This document shows positions 8,885 to 18,147 of a stretch of 64,000 bases of DNA, in pieces; position 1 is the stretch's first letter, and each line of letters starts with the position of its first letter. The position numbers and the translations under genes are program-made. This stretch comes from Avedoeria sp964651245. GTDB taxonomy: Bacteria > Chloroflexota > Anaerolineae > Epilineales > Epilineaceae. Under the pieces are notes generated by a model. The model worked only from the letters and a program-made list of their open reading frames with translations. It searched no databases and was not told the origin of the DNA. Where the stretch lies: contig CAZYVI010000004.1 in assembly GCA_964651245.1 (NCBI GenBank), positions 124,001 to 188,000 of the forward strand, in the 5' to 3' direction.

Positions 8885-10174
8885 CTAGGGTCCGCTTCCC
8901 ACCGCCCGCCGCAGTGCGTCCAGCGCCGCCGCGGCCGCGCGGGCCGGGCCGTGGTCCGCGTGGCCGCCGACGGCGAGCGCGAGCTGCCGCGTGCCGTCCG
9001 GCGTCGCGACGACGACGGCGATGCGGCCGGGCGCCGGCGCGGCGCCCTCCGGGTCGCCGGCGCGCGCCAGGCTGGCGCCAAGGCCGACCGCTGCCCCGCG
9101 CGCCGCGCGGGCGGCGGCCACGGCCGCGGCCAGCGCGGCGTCGTCCAGCGCCGCCGGCGCGACGTCGACGCCGGCGCAGCGCGGGGCGTGTGGCGCCAGC
9201 GCTGCGGCCAGCGCGCCGCCGACGCCGGCCTCGACGGCCGCCAGCCGCCAGCCGCGCGCCGCCACCGCCGCCAGAGCCACCCCGGCCAGGGTGTCGTCGT
9301 CGGCGCCGAAGACGTCGTCGCCCAGCCGGGCGCGCAGCGCCGCCTCCAGGGGGGCGACGAGCGCGTCGGCGGCGGCGCGGTCCGCGGCGCGGGCGGTGAG
9401 CCGGATGTCGACGACGCCGGGGTGGGCGGCGAGCCCGATCGCCACCGGGCCGCCGGGCGGCACGCCGGCCGCCACGTCGGCGATGCGATCGTCGATGGCC
9501 GACTCGCCCCGGCCCGCGACGTGGAGCGTCCGCAGCCATAGCCGGTCCGTCAGGCCGAAGCGCGCCGCCAGCATCGGCACGACGACGTGTTCGGCCAGGT
9601 AGCGCATCTCGCGCGGCACGCCCGGCAGGCAGACGACGCAGGCCCCGGCGACGTCGATCCAGAAGCCGGGCGCCGTGCCGACCGGGTTGCGGATGGCGCT
9701 GGCGCCGACGGGCAGCCGAGCCTGGACGCGGTTGTTGTCCGTCGGCGGCCGGCCGAAGCGCGCGAACGCGGCCTCGACGTCGGCCCAGAGCGCCGGGTCG
9801 AACGCCGTCGCCACGCCGGCCGCGCGCGCGACGGCCTCGCGGGTGGGGTCGTCGAAGGTCGGCCCGAGCCCGCCGGTCGTGACGACGATGGGCACCCGGC
9901 CGGCCGCCTCGCGCACCGCGGCGGCGATGGCGGCCACGTCGTCGCCGATCGCGGTGTGCCGCGCCACCGCCACGCCGATCCCGCGCAGGAGGCGCGCGAG
10001 GTCGCGCGCGTTCGTGTCGAGCGTCTCGCCCAACACCAGCTCATCGCCGATCGTGACGATCTCGGCGACGACGGGCCGGCCGGCATCGGCCGCGGGCGGT
10101 GGGGGCAGCGGCGATGAAGACGAAGACGACGGCGTCGGCGCGGACGAAGACGGCGGCGCCGGGGGCGCGGTCAT
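8885..10174 (-). CDS. cinA: CinA family protein with degenerate NMN-amidase domain
   Basis: A 429-residue CinA-family protein. Residues 35-200 are the MoaB-like (COG1058) domain, with AEIVTIGDELVLGETLDTN and TTGGLGPTFDD fully conserved; in this family it has ADP-ribose pyrophosphatase activity. The C-terminal part (about 275-425) aligns with the PncC nicotinamide-mononucleotide amidase domain, but the ESCTGG block of the family reads EAGVGG, losing the conserved Ser and Cys. I therefore predict no amidase activity from this domain. The first 34 residues are a Ser/Pro-rich low-complexity extension; no alternative start lies closer to the domain. The gene is 45 bases downstream of the SDR gene on the same strand, so the two probably share the promoter at 11113-11142. 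Confidence 0.9.
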   Translation of the reverse strand: MTAPPAPPSSSAPTPSSSSSSPLPPPPAADAGRPVVAEIVTIGDELVLGETLDTNARDLARLLRGIGVAVARHTAIGDDVAAIAAAVREAAGRVPIVVTTGGLGPTFDDPTREAVARAAGVATAFDPALWADVEAAFARFGRPPTDNNRVQARLPVGASAIRNPVGTAPGFWIDVAGACVVCLPGVPREMRYLAEHVVVPMLAARFGLTDRLWLRTLHVAGRGESAIDDRIADVAAGVPPGGPVAIGLAAHPGVVDIRLTARAADRAAADALVAPLEAALRARLGDDVFGADDDTLAGVALAAVAARGWRLAAVEAGVGGALAAALAPHAPRCAGVDVAPAALDDAALAAAVAAARAARGAAVGLGASLARAGDPEGAAPAPGRIAVVVATPDGTRQLALAVGGHADHGPARAAAAALDALRRAVGSGP

Positions 10175-10219
10175 CGAGGGCGCACGGGAATGGGGCCCGA
10201 CGGCATCGACCGCGGTCGG

Positions 10220-10975
10220 TCAGCGGGCCAGGTAGCCGCCGTCGACGTTGAGCGTGGTGCCGGTGACGAAGCCCGAGGCGTCCGAGGCGAGCCAGAGCAC
10301 CGCCGCGGCGATCTCGTCGGGTTGCCCGAGGCGGTTCATCGGGTGGCGGCTGGCCAGCTTGGCCTGGGCCTGCTCGTCGAAGGCGATGCCGCTCTTCGTC
10401 AGGATCGGCGTCACGACGAAGCCCGGCGCCACGGCGTTGACGCGCACGCCGGCCGCGGCGTACTCCAGCGCGGCCGTCTGGGTCAGGCCGATCACGCCGT
10501 GCTTGGCGGCCACGTAGGGCGCCGCCCCGTTCAACCCGACCTGGCCGGCGATGGAAGCGATGTTCACGATCGAGCCGCCGCCGGCCGCGGCCATCGCCGG
10601 CAGCTCGTAGCGCATCGACAAGAACACGCCGGTGAGGTCGATGGCGATCACCTTGTGCCACTCGTCGAGCGGGTAGTCGCCGAGCTTGGCCGCCGCGCCG
10701 GCGATCCCGGCGCAGTTGCACGCCGCCCGCAGCGGGCCGATGGCCGACGCCTGCGCCACCATCGCCGCCACGCTGTCGGCGTCCGTCACGTCGACCACGA
10801 TCGGCGTGCAGCAGCCGCCGGCGGCGCGGATCACCGCGGCGGTCTCCTCGACGGCCGCGGCGGCGATGTCGGCGGCCGCCACGCACGCCCCGGCGCGGGC
10901 GAACGCCTGCGCCGTCGCGCGGCCGATGCCGCTGCCGGCGCCCGTGACGAGCGCGACACGGTCGTTGAGCTCCAT
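10220..10975 (-). CDS. Short-chain dehydrogenase/reductase (FabG-like SDR)
   Basis: A 251-residue classical SDR. Cofactor motif TGAGSGIG is near residue 12, NCAG near 88, catalytic Ser in the IASIAG block, and the YVAAK catalytic Tyr/Lys near 153-157. The C-terminal GTTLNVDGGYLAR is typical of FabG-like oxidoreductases. ATG 10975 follows AGGGGAGG with good spacing; a longer in-frame reading upstream has no such signal and is excluded. Substrate and stereochemistry cannot be told; 3-oxoacyl-ACP reductase is one option, but no fatty-acid genes are adjacent. A separate promoter (11113-11142) sits upstream, so it need not belong to the glycosyltransferase operon. Confidence 0.92.
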   Translation of the reverse strand: MELNDRVALVTGAGSGIGRATAQAFARAGACVAAADIAAAAVEETAAVIRAAGGCCTPIVVDVTDADSVAAMVAQASAIGPLRAACNCAGIAGAAAKLGDYPLDEWHKVIAIDLTGVFLSMRYELPAMAAAGGGSIVNIASIAGQVGLNGAAPYVAAKHGVIGLTQTAALEYAAAGVRVNAVAPGFVVTPILTKSGIAFDEQAQAKLASRHPMNRLGQPDEIAAAVLWLASDASGFVTGTTLNVDGGYLAR

Positions 10976-11112
10976 GGTCCTCCCCCTTCGCCTCGCGGCG
11001 TCCCCGCCGCCGGCGCGCCCACGTGCGGGCGCCGCCGGCAGCAAACGACCCGGCCGCCGCGCGATGGCCGCGCGCGATGCCGGGCCGGTTGTGGTCGAAT
11101 TGCGTCCCAGGG

Positions 11113-11142
11113 AGCATACCGCGAGCGGCGGCGCGATGCCAA
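11113..11142 (-). promoter_or_regulatory. Sigma-70-type promoter upstream of the SDR gene
   Basis: Minus-strand TTGGCA (11137-11142), an 18-base spacer and TATGCT (11113-11118). The gap 10976-11219 between the SDR start and the glycosyltransferase stop holds this promoter and a roughly 135-base leader; nothing else was recognised there. Confidence 0.55.
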
Positions 11143-11219
11143 GCTTGGGCGGGGCGAGCGGCGGGGCCGATCCGCGCCGCGCCACGCCGCGGCAGACCGG
11201 CCGCGCCGGCCACGACCGC

Positions 11220-13556
11220 TCAGGGCGCCCCCGTCGCCGGAGCGTCGCCGACGAGCGTGCGCGCCAGCAGCGGTCCTTCCTCCGACGGGCAGCGGGCCCG
11301 CTCGACGACGGCCGTGCCGCCAAGCCGACGCGCGAGGTGGTCGAGCTCGGAGCGGCGCTCGGGCACGGCGACGAGCATCGCCGGCGCCGCGGCGCGGATG
11401 CGGGCCTCGAGGGCGTCGAGGTCGGCTGCCTCGGGGACGTCGAAGATGCGCGCGGTGCGCAGCGCTGGGTCGGCGTCGGCCCGCGTGCCGGCCGGGGCGA
11501 CGGCGTCGTAGAGCTCGTAGCGGCGGTCGGTCAGGTAGCGCACGCTGTCGTAGACGCCGGGGTCGAACCACGGGCGGCCGAGCACGAAGACCGCCCGGCC
11601 GTCGCCCGCGGCGCGCACGTCTTCGCCCAACAGCGACGCCTGCGCCGTGCCGCGGTCGAAGAAGCGGCAGCCGGGTGCAAAGGCGCCCCAATAGGCCCAC
11701 AGCTGGAAGGCGACGATGCCCACCACCAGCCCGGCCGGCGTCGCGCGGTCGGCCAGCGACGGGCGCGGGGCGGGTGGGGGCGCGACCGCCGCTCGGTGGC
11801 CATCCGGCGACGACGGTGTCGGGACGCCGGCCGGCGCCGCGCCGACGTCGGCCACCGTCGATTCGCCCAGCGCCGACAGCGCGTCGGTGAGGGCGAACAG
11901 CGCCAGCGCCGCCACGACGGCCATCGCCGGCAGGGCGCCGGTGATGCGGTAGCTGGCGGTGGAGGCGTGGGCGCCGAGCGCCAACGTCAGCCAGGCCAGG
12001 CCGATCTGGAGGACGAGCCAGAGCCGGCCGCGGTCGCACGGCCGCGCCACACACGCCGCCAGGCCGAGACCCAACAGGCTGGTCCAGACGACGTCGAGCA
12101 TCGGGTAGGGCGAGAAGTAGAACTCGTGCGCCGGCGCCGCGGCGATGGCGAACCAGGCGTCGCGGGCCTGGCTCCAGGCGATCGCCAGCGGCGCGCTGCC
12201 GACACGCTCGGCCACCTCGGCCACCTTGCCGGTCTGCACGATCCCCTGCGCCGCGAGCCGCGAAAGGTAGTCCTCGGGCCGGACGAGCGCCCAGCGGATC
12301 ATCGGCCCGGCGGTGACGAGCGCGCCGCCGAACGCCACGGCCAGCGGCCTCACCCCGACCGCCGCCGCCCAAGCGCGCGCCCCCCGCCGCCGCCCGGCGG
12401 CGTCCGGTGCGGCGGCCAGCGCCACCGCGCTGACCACGGCGAACGCCAACGCGACGACGTCGACGAGCCGGCCGCCGACGTAGCCGTACTGGGCCAGGCC
12501 CAGCGCGACCCCGGCGACGGCCGCGGCGCGCGCGTCGTGCCGACGCACCGCCGCCACCAGCGCCGCGCCGGCCAGCGCCGCCCACAGCGCGTCGAGGCCG
12601 TGGCCGAGGCCGACGCGGCTGACGTGGACGTGGAGGTGCGAGACCGCCACGAGCAGCCCCGCCACCAGGCCGACGCGCCGCGTCGCGACGACCCGGCCCA
12701 GCGCGTACGTCGCCGGCGCGGCCAGCGCGCCGCCGATGGCCGTCGGCAGCCGCGTCGCCAGCCGGCCCGGCCCGAGCAGCCACTCGAGGGCGGCCTGCGG
12801 CACGAGCGACAGCGTGCCGTTGGCCCAGTAGGTGCCGAACATGTGCCCGCCCTCGCCCTGGCTCATCCAGCGCGCCGCCAGGCCGAAGACGCCCTCGTCG
12901 CCGGTCAGGACGTTGGGCACCGCGGTCAGGGCGACGAGCCGGACGGCCAGCGCCAGCGCCAGCAGCCCGGCGGCGTCGGCCAGGCCGCGGCGGTGGCGGC
13001 GGGCCGCCGCCCGCAGCCCGTCCGGGCGCAGCCAGGCGCCGGGCAGGCCGACGCCGAGCGCGTAGACGGCCACGGCAGCGGACCACAGGCCGAGGATCGA
13101 GGCGTAGTCGCGCGCGGGCCGGTCATCGCCGCGCGCCGCGATGAGCGCCACCGCCGCCGCGCCGCCGAGCAGGCCGAGTGCGCCGAACACGATGCGCAGC
13201 GGACGCCCACCGGCCGATGCCTCGCCGTCCACGGACCGATCCACCGCGGACCGATCCACCGCGGACCCGTCCGCCCCGGCCTCGCCCACCGCGGCGACGG
13301 TCACCCCGCCGCCGCTTCCGTCGGCGGCCGGCGGGCGGTCGCTGTCGTCGCCGCGGCGGCGGACGACGGCGACGTGGGCGGCCATCGCGGCCAGCCACAG
13401 CGCCGCGGCGGCCAGGCCCACCCAGCGGCGGGGCGAGAGCCACTGGCCGCTGACGATGAGCAGGCTCTCGGCCAGCAGCGCCAAGCCGAACGCCGCGGCG
13501 GCGAAGCTGGGAAGCAGGTTGGCGGGCAGCTCGACGCGCCGCCGCGCCGATTTCAT
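11220..13556 (-). CDS. GT-C integral membrane glycosyltransferase (GT39/PMT_2-like)
   Basis: A 778-residue polytopic membrane protein with about a dozen hydrophobic helices. The segment NVLTGDEGVFGLA near residue 217, an acidic pair in the first extracytoplasmic loop, is the catalytic-site signature of PMT/ArnT-type GT-C glycosyltransferases that use polyprenyl-phosphate sugars. The last 150 residues form a soluble region. A low-complexity Asp/Ser/Val insertion around residues 75-110 contains repeated short RSAVD-like units. It starts 18 bases after the binding-protein/OmpA gene and probably forms an operon with it and the PspA-like gene. Acceptor (protein or lipid) unknown. Confidence 0.82.
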   Translation of the reverse strand: MKSARRRVELPANLLPSFAAAAFGLALLAESLLIVSGQWLSPRRWVGLAAAALWLAAMAAHVAVVRRRGDDSDRPPAADGSGGGVTVAAVGEAGADGSAVDRSAVDRSVDGEASAGGRPLRIVFGALGLLGGAAAVALIAARGDDRPARDYASILGLWSAAVAVYALGVGLPGAWLRPDGLRAAARRHRRGLADAAGLLALALAVRLVALTAVPNVLTGDEGVFGLAARWMSQGEGGHMFGTYWANGTLSLVPQAALEWLLGPGRLATRLPTAIGGALAAPATYALGRVVATRRVGLVAGLLVAVSHLHVHVSRVGLGHGLDALWAALAGAALVAAVRRHDARAAAVAGVALGLAQYGYVGGRLVDVVALAFAVVSAVALAAAPDAAGRRRGARAWAAAVGVRPLAVAFGGALVTAGPMIRWALVRPEDYLSRLAAQGIVQTGKVAEVAERVGSAPLAIAWSQARDAWFAIAAAPAHEFYFSPYPMLDVVWTSLLGLGLAACVARPCDRGRLWLVLQIGLAWLTLALGAHASTASYRITGALPAMAVVAALALFALTDALSALGESTVADVGAAPAGVPTPSSPDGHRAAVAPPPAPRPSLADRATPAGLVVGIVAFQLWAYWGAFAPGCRFFDRGTAQASLLGEDVRAAGDGRAVFVLGRPWFDPGVYDSVRYLTDRRYELYDAVAPAGTRADADPALRTARIFDVPEAADLDALEARIRAAAPAMLVAVPERRSELDHLARRLGGTAVVERARCPSEEGPLLARTLVGDAPATGAP

Positions 13557-13568
13557 CCGCTGTCCCGA

Positions 13569-13586
13569 GGCGGGCTAGAGCCCGCC
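13569..13586. repeat. Perfect hairpin overlapping a stop codon
   Basis: GGCGGGCT-AG-AGCCCGCC, two 8-base perfect arms, spans the TAG of the binding-protein/OmpA gene (13575-13577). No U-tract follows. It is one of several hairpins in this window that include or touch a stop codon. Confidence 0.55.
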
Positions 13587-15269
13587 GGTGAGCTGATAGC
13601 CGGTGAGGTAGGTGCGCCGGTCTTGGCGCAGCTCCTGCTCGTTCGTGCTGCCGGCGAAGCGGCGGGCGTGGGCGGTCTCGATGAACCGCAGCTGGGCCTC
13701 GGGCACGTCGAACTGCTGGATGAGCGTCTCGTACACCGTTCGCCCGCGGGCCACGGCGAGCGCGTCGGCGTCGGCCTGGCTGGCCTGGTTGCGCGCCAGC
13801 GCCGCGCCCGGCAGGGCCGAGCTGCCCTGGACCTCGAGGACGCAGTCGGCGCAGGTGCGCAGGAAGCGCACGGCGTCCTCGAGGGTGCGCAGCGCGGCCG
13901 AGGGATCGCGGAAGTCGGTGCGGTTGGCCAGGAACTCGATCTCGACGCCGGTCTCGAAGATGAGGCGCGCGCCGGCGATCTGCTCGTCGGTCACGGCCTC
14001 GCGGTTCGTGTAATCCGTCACCTGGAAGACCTCAGCGCTCGGCCGCTCCGAGGCGCTCCCGACCAGGGCGCTGTCGGCCCGGGCGGCCAGCACGAACTCC
14101 GGGGCGACGAGGCTGTCGACGTTCGGCACGTCGGGCACGGCGGCGCCGCAATAGCGCCAGTAGAAGGCCGACTCGTCGAGCCGGTTGCGCAGCGTCGTCC
14201 GCTCCTCCATGAGCTGGGCGGCGTCGCGCAGCGTGGCGAACGCCTCGCGGTCGAGGTCGGCGCGGAAGGTCGCGGCGTCGTCGGTGGTAAGCAGCGCCTG
14301 GCGCCCCTCGTCGCCCAACGCCCAGTCGACGATCCGGTCGAGGGCGCCCTCGGGGTTGCTCGAGAGGTCGAGCAGGCTGGCGTAGTAGGCGCGGGTGAAG
14401 GCCTCGAACGCGGCCGGATCGGCCTGGACGCGGGCCGTCGAGAACTCGACGACGTCCCAGAGAATCCGGACGTCCTTGCTCGAAAGGATCACGTGGCTGC
14501 CCTCGACGGCCTGCAGCGCGCGCTCGACCTCGGGCTCCCAGGCCACGACCGAGGCGATGTCCTGCTCGACGCCGCTGTTGATCCAGTCGTCGACGGCCGC
14601 ACCGGCGTCGTCGGCGGCCACCGGCAGCCGGATCGGGGCGTTGGCGGTGTGGCTGGCGAAGCAGGCCATGTACTCCGAGACGCTGCCGCCGGTGAAGGCG
14701 ATCGCGTGGTCGAAGATCCCCTGCCAGGTGTCGATGCCGGACTTGGCCACGATGGCGTCGTTGCCGGCGCTCTGGCCGATCGGCACCCCGACCGCGACCC
14801 CGGGGCCGCACTTGCGCACGGCGTCCAGCGTCGTGGCCAGGGCGTCGTACTCGCCTGCCTTCATCGCCTCGCACTGCCCGGCCTCGTCGAGGTCGACCTC
14901 CGGGGCGTAGACGTCGACGAGGTCGAGCTCGTAGCCGTAGGGGCCCATCGCGTCGCGGGCGGCCATATGGGCCAGGGTGGCCATGTAGGGCGTGTACTGC
15001 AGCGTCAGGACGCGGAACGGCTTCCGGTCGCCGCGCGCCGCGGCCGTGGCCGGCGCGCCGGCGATGCGCGCCGCCGCCTTCGTAGCTCGCTCGACCGCCC
15101 CCGGCGCGGGGTAGCCGTCGCCGCGATCGGCGGCCGGCGGGACGTCGCCGGAGTCGGCGGCGTCCGGCAGCCGCGACGTCAGCTGCGGCGCCAGCAGGAC
15201 GCCGACCATGGCGCAGCCGAAGGCCAGGATGAACAGCCCGAGCGCGACCCTTCCCCAACGGACCTTCAT
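13575..15269 (-). CDS. Membrane-anchored substrate-binding protein fused to an OmpA-like domain
   Basis: A 564-residue protein. A short N-terminus is followed by one hydrophobic segment (about residues 8-28), so the bulk is extracytoplasmic and anchored. Residues 85-385 resemble NMT1/phosphate-type periplasmic binding proteins (the Gly/Ser-rich hinge VPIGQSAGNDAIVAKSGID is visible). The last 130 residues look like an OmpA/MotB-type domain: beta region IEFLANRTDF, then LARNQASQADADALAVARGR and the final turn. In other bacteria such binding-protein/OmpA fusions are encoded beside PspA or tellurite-type stress genes, and here the PspA-like gene is immediately upstream (79 bases). ATG 15269 has AGGAG ten bases before it. 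Ligand unknown. Confidence 0.75.
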   Translation of the reverse strand: MKVRWGRVALGLFILAFGCAMVGVLLAPQLTSRLPDAADSGDVPPAADRGDGYPAPGAVERATKAAARIAGAPATAAARGDRKPFRVLTLQYTPYMATLAHMAARDAMGPYGYELDLVDVYAPEVDLDEAGQCEAMKAGEYDALATTLDAVRKCGPGVAVGVPIGQSAGNDAIVAKSGIDTWQGIFDHAIAFTGGSVSEYMACFASHTANAPIRLPVAADDAGAAVDDWINSGVEQDIASVVAWEPEVERALQAVEGSHVILSSKDVRILWDVVEFSTARVQADPAAFEAFTRAYYASLLDLSSNPEGALDRIVDWALGDEGRQALLTTDDAATFRADLDREAFATLRDAAQLMEERTTLRNRLDESAFYWRYCGAAVPDVPNVDSLVAPEFVLAARADSALVGSASERPSAEVFQVTDYTNREAVTDEQIAGARLIFETGVEIEFLANRTDFRDPSAALRTLEDAVRFLRTCADCVLEVQGSSALPGAALARNQASQADADALAVARGRTVYETLIQQFDVPEAQLRFIETAHARRFAGSTNEQELRQDRRTYLTGYQLTGGL

Positions 15270-15348
15270 GGCGGCGATGCTCCTGGGTGCGACCCGGGCC
15301 GGGGCGGCCCGAGCGAGGGGGCGGACGGCGACGCGCCTCGGCCGGTCG

Positions 15349-16176
15349 TCAGCCGGCGCCGCCGGCGGCGGCCTGACCGTCGCCGCCCGCGGTGGCGGCC
15401 TGCTCGGCCGGCGCCTCGGCCGCCGGTGCGGTGGCCGGCGGCGCGAAGCCGAGCTCGGCCTTGAGCTCGTCGAGCTTGGCCGCGCCGGCGGCGCTGGTCT
15501 GCAGCATGCGGTCGGTCACGGTGCGGCGCTTCTGGTCCCACAGCGCGTCGACGACGTCCTTGCGCGAGCGGTAGCGGGCCTCGTCGGTCTGGAGGCGCTC
15601 CTGGGCGCGGGCCCGGATGTTCGTCTGATCGGCCGGCACCAGGTCCATCATCTGCTCGCGCAGCTCGAGCTGCTGGCGGCGCATGTCGGTCATCCGGGCG
15701 CGGGCGACCAGGCGCGTGTCGTGGCGCGACAGCTTCTCGAGCTCCTTGGCCTGGTCGAGGATCATGTGGATGGCCTCCTTCTTGTCCTGGAGGGCATCCT
15801 CGACGAGCTGCTCGAGGTCGCCGACCTCGGCCTCGGCCTGCGCCAGCTCCTCCGCCAGGCTGGTCGCGCGCGCCTCCTCGGCCTCGGCCGTGGTGGTGTC
15901 GCCCTTGCCGGCGGCCGCGGCGGCGGCCTGGAGGTGCTGCTTGGCCTCGTGCCGCAGGTTGGCGGCCACGATGCGGGCCTCGGCCAGCTGCTGGACCATC
16001 ATCTCGGCCGCCGCGCCGACGTCCTCCGCCGCGCCCATCTGCTTCTTGAGGTTCTCGGCCCGCTTGACGCGGTCGTAGGCCAGCCGCCGCTCGAGCGGCA
16101 CGCTGTCCTCGGCCCGATCGACGAAGATGCCCAAGAGCATGCGGAAGAAGTCGGCGATCCGGCGGAAGAGACCCAT
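15349..16176 (-). CDS. PspA/IM30 family coiled-coil protein
   Basis: A 275-residue protein that is nearly all alpha-helical coiled coil (about residues 25-225) and starts MGLFRRIADFFRMLLG, an amphipathic N-terminal helix typical of PspA/Vipp1 proteins that binds stressed membranes. The tail (about 230-275) is Ala/Gly/Pro-rich and disordered. ATG 16176 is preceded by AGGAG at correct spacing. It leads an apparent minus-strand operon with the binding-protein/OmpA fusion and the GT-C glycosyltransferase, suggesting a role in envelope maintenance. The family assignment rests on architecture and the N-terminal helix. Confidence 0.78.
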   Translation of the reverse strand: MGLFRRIADFFRMLLGIFVDRAEDSVPLERRLAYDRVKRAENLKKQMGAAEDVGAAAEMMVQQLAEARIVAANLRHEAKQHLQAAAAAAGKGDTTTAEAEEARATSLAEELAQAEAEVGDLEQLVEDALQDKKEAIHMILDQAKELEKLSRHDTRLVARARMTDMRRQQLELREQMMDLVPADQTNIRARAQERLQTDEARYRSRKDVVDALWDQKRRTVTDRMLQTSAAGAAKLDELKAELGFAPPATAPAAEAPAEQAATAGGDGQAAAGGAG

Positions 16177-16494
16177 GTCGTGCTCCTGGGGTGGGCGGGC
16201 GGTGGGCGAGTGGACGGGCGGGCCGCCGTCCGCGATCGGCGGCGGTCCGGCAACGGACCGTCGTGGTCGACCGGCGCGGGTCTACGCACGGCGGGCGCCT
16301 TCGGTCGCAGGCGCTCGCCCGCGGCATGGTAGAAGACGGGCCATGGGCGGTCAACCGATCGGGCCGCCGACGCCCTACAATCCCCACGTGCGGCGGCGCG
16401 CCGCGGCCCGACCGGCGGCGGCCTCGGCCGTGACTCGCGTCCGCCCCATCGCCGTCGCCTCCATGCGCAGGCCGCCTGATCCCCGGAGTCCCCG
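16177..16494. other. Divergent intergenic region between pspA-like and arginine decarboxylase-like genes
   Basis: This 318-base gap holds the promoters of two divergent genes. A TACAAT -10 (16376-16381, plus strand) fits the decarboxylase gene about 110 bases downstream; no convincing -35 is visible. No gene, tRNA or strong hairpin was recognised. Confidence 0.45.
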
Positions 16495-18147
16495 ATGACC
16501 CAACCGCGTCCCGACGACCTCGCCCGTTGGATCGGCCGCCCATACGCCGAGGCCGTCGCCGAGCGCTACGCCGGCTGCCGCATCTGGGACCACCTCCGCT
16601 ACGACGCCGCCGGCGACCTCTGGTTCAACGACCTGCGGCTCGTCGACGCCATCGCCGCGTGCGGCACGCCGCTCGAGGTCGTCGACACGACGGTCATCGA
16701 GCGCCGCTGCGCCGAGTGGATGGCGCTGACGCGGGGCGTGGCGGCGGCGATCGGCTACCCGGCCCGGCTGCACTACCTCTACGCCGCCAAGGCCAACATG
16801 GCCGCCGAGGTGACCCACGCCGCCTACCGCGCCGGCTGGCACGCCGAGACGAGCGGCACCCAGGACCTACGGCACCTGGCCTGGCTGCGCGAGCACGGCC
16901 TGCTGCCGCCGGAGATGCGCGTCGTCTGCAACGGCTTCAAGCTGCCGCCCGCGGCGCCGGGCGGCGCGGCCGGCGCGGGCGCGAGACGCGAGGGCGAGGC
17001 GGGCCGCGGGGCGGCGGTCGCGGACGCGCGCACGGCGGCCGACGCGCCGCCGTCCGCCCGCCTGGCGATCCCGCGAGCCGACCGGCTGGCGCTCGGCGTC
17101 GACGGCAGCTACGCCGGCACGATCGTGGCGCTGCGGCGCGGCGGCTGGGACATCCAGCCAATCCTCGACGCCGGCGAGGTGGCGTGGTTCGCGGCGTGCG
17201 GCGTGCCGTTCGAGGTCGGGCTGCGGCTGAAGTTCGGCCCGGTCGCCGATCGCGCCGCGCTGGCCGGCTGGGTCAGTCGCTTCGGGCTGGCGCCCGCGTC
17301 CCTGGCCGCCGCCGCGGCTGAGGTGGCCGCCGCGCCGGGCCTGACGCTGACGACGCTCCACGCCATGGTCGGCGCCGCCGAGGCGATCCCGGTGCCCGAC
17401 ATGGTCGCCGCCTACCGCGTGGCGGGCGCCGTCTGGGCCGCGCTGCGGCGCGACCATCCCCACCTCGTCGAGCTCAACCTGGGCGGCGGCGTCCCGCCGC
17501 TGGCCGAGCCCTACGATCACGAGGGGCTCGTCCGCGGCGTCCTGGGCGCGCTGGCCGACGCGGCGGCGGCGGCCGGCGTGCCGGCGCCCGAGGTGACGTT
17601 CGAGCTGGGCAGCCTGGTGGCCGAGGAGGCCGGGCTGCACGTGTTCGGCGTGCTGCAGACGAAGGACAACGACGACGGGCCGGTCGACTGGGCCCTCGTC
17701 GACGGCGGGTTGATGGCGGCGATCCCCGACATGCTGTTGATCGGCAAGTCGTTCCGCGTCCTGGCCACCCACGGCGCCCGCCGGCCGGCCCGCGCCGTCC
17801 GGCTCGGCGACCTGACCTGCGACTCCGACGGCCGCTACCCGCCCAAGCGCGAGGGGGACGCTGCCGCCGTCCTGCTGCCCGAGGGCGACGACGTGGCGGT
17901 GGCGATCGTCGGCGTCGGAGCCTACCAGGAGATCCTGTCGGGCGTGCGCGGCGCCCACCACTGCGGCCTGCTCGAGGCCGTCGAGCTCATCGTCGAGCGC
18001 GGCGCCGACGGGACTCGCCGGGCGCGCCTCATGCCGCGCCAGACGTGGCGCGACGCCGCCGCCGTCCTGGGCTACAACGACGCCACGGCCGCGGCGCTGG
18101 CGCGGACGATGCCGCCGGCGGCGCCGGACGACGGCCGCGGCGCCTAG
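16495..18147 (+). CDS. PLP-dependent decarboxylase, arginine decarboxylase (SpeA)-like
   Basis: A 550-residue fold-III PLP decarboxylase. The PLP-binding Lys lies in YAAKANM near residue 100; CNGFK near 143, the Gly-rich phosphate loop NLGGGVP near 325, ELGS near 365 and the active-site Cys loop TCDSDGRYP near 442 all resemble biosynthetic arginine decarboxylase (SpeA) more than DapDC or OdcD. SpeA makes agmatine for polyamines. A low-complexity Ala/Gly/Arg insertion of about 45 residues (about 149-195) interrupts the barrel just after CNGFK. ATG 16495 directly precedes well-conserved sequence. No other polyamine gene is adjacent, so arginine as substrate is likely but not certain. Confidence 0.72.
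   Translation: MTQPRPDDLARWIGRPYAEAVAERYAGCRIWDHLRYDAAGDLWFNDLRLVDAIAACGTPLEVVDTTVIERRCAEWMALTRGVAAAIGYPARLHYLYAAKANMAAEVTHAAYRAGWHAETSGTQDLRHLAWLREHGLLPPEMRVVCNGFKLPPAAPGGAAGAGARREGEAGRGAAVADARTAADAPPSARLAIPRADRLALGVDGSYAGTIVALRRGGWDIQPILDAGEVAWFAACGVPFEVGLRLKFGPVADRAALAGWVSRFGLAPASLAAAAAEVAAAPGLTLTTLHAMVGAAEAIPVPDMVAAYRVAGAVWAALRRDHPHLVELNLGGGVPPLAEPYDHEGLVRGVLGALADAAAAAGVPAPEVTFELGSLVAEEAGLHVFGVLQTKDNDDGPVDWALVDGGLMAAIPDMLLIGKSFRVLATHGARRPARAVRLGDLTCDSDGRYPPKREGDAAAVLLPEGDDVAVAIVGVGAYQEILSGVRGAHHCGLLEAVELIVERGADGTRRARLMPRQTWRDAAAVLGYNDATAAALARTMPPAAPDDGRGA

Noticed and set aside
2935..9399. A 2154-codon plus-strand open frame
   Set aside because: It is antisense to the polA fusion and then runs out of frame through the phosphoesterase and M50 genes; a GC-rich shadow with no domain.
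10686..15464. A 1592-codon plus-strand open frame
   Set aside because: Antisense to the SDR, GT-C and binding-protein genes, which have clear families and start signals.
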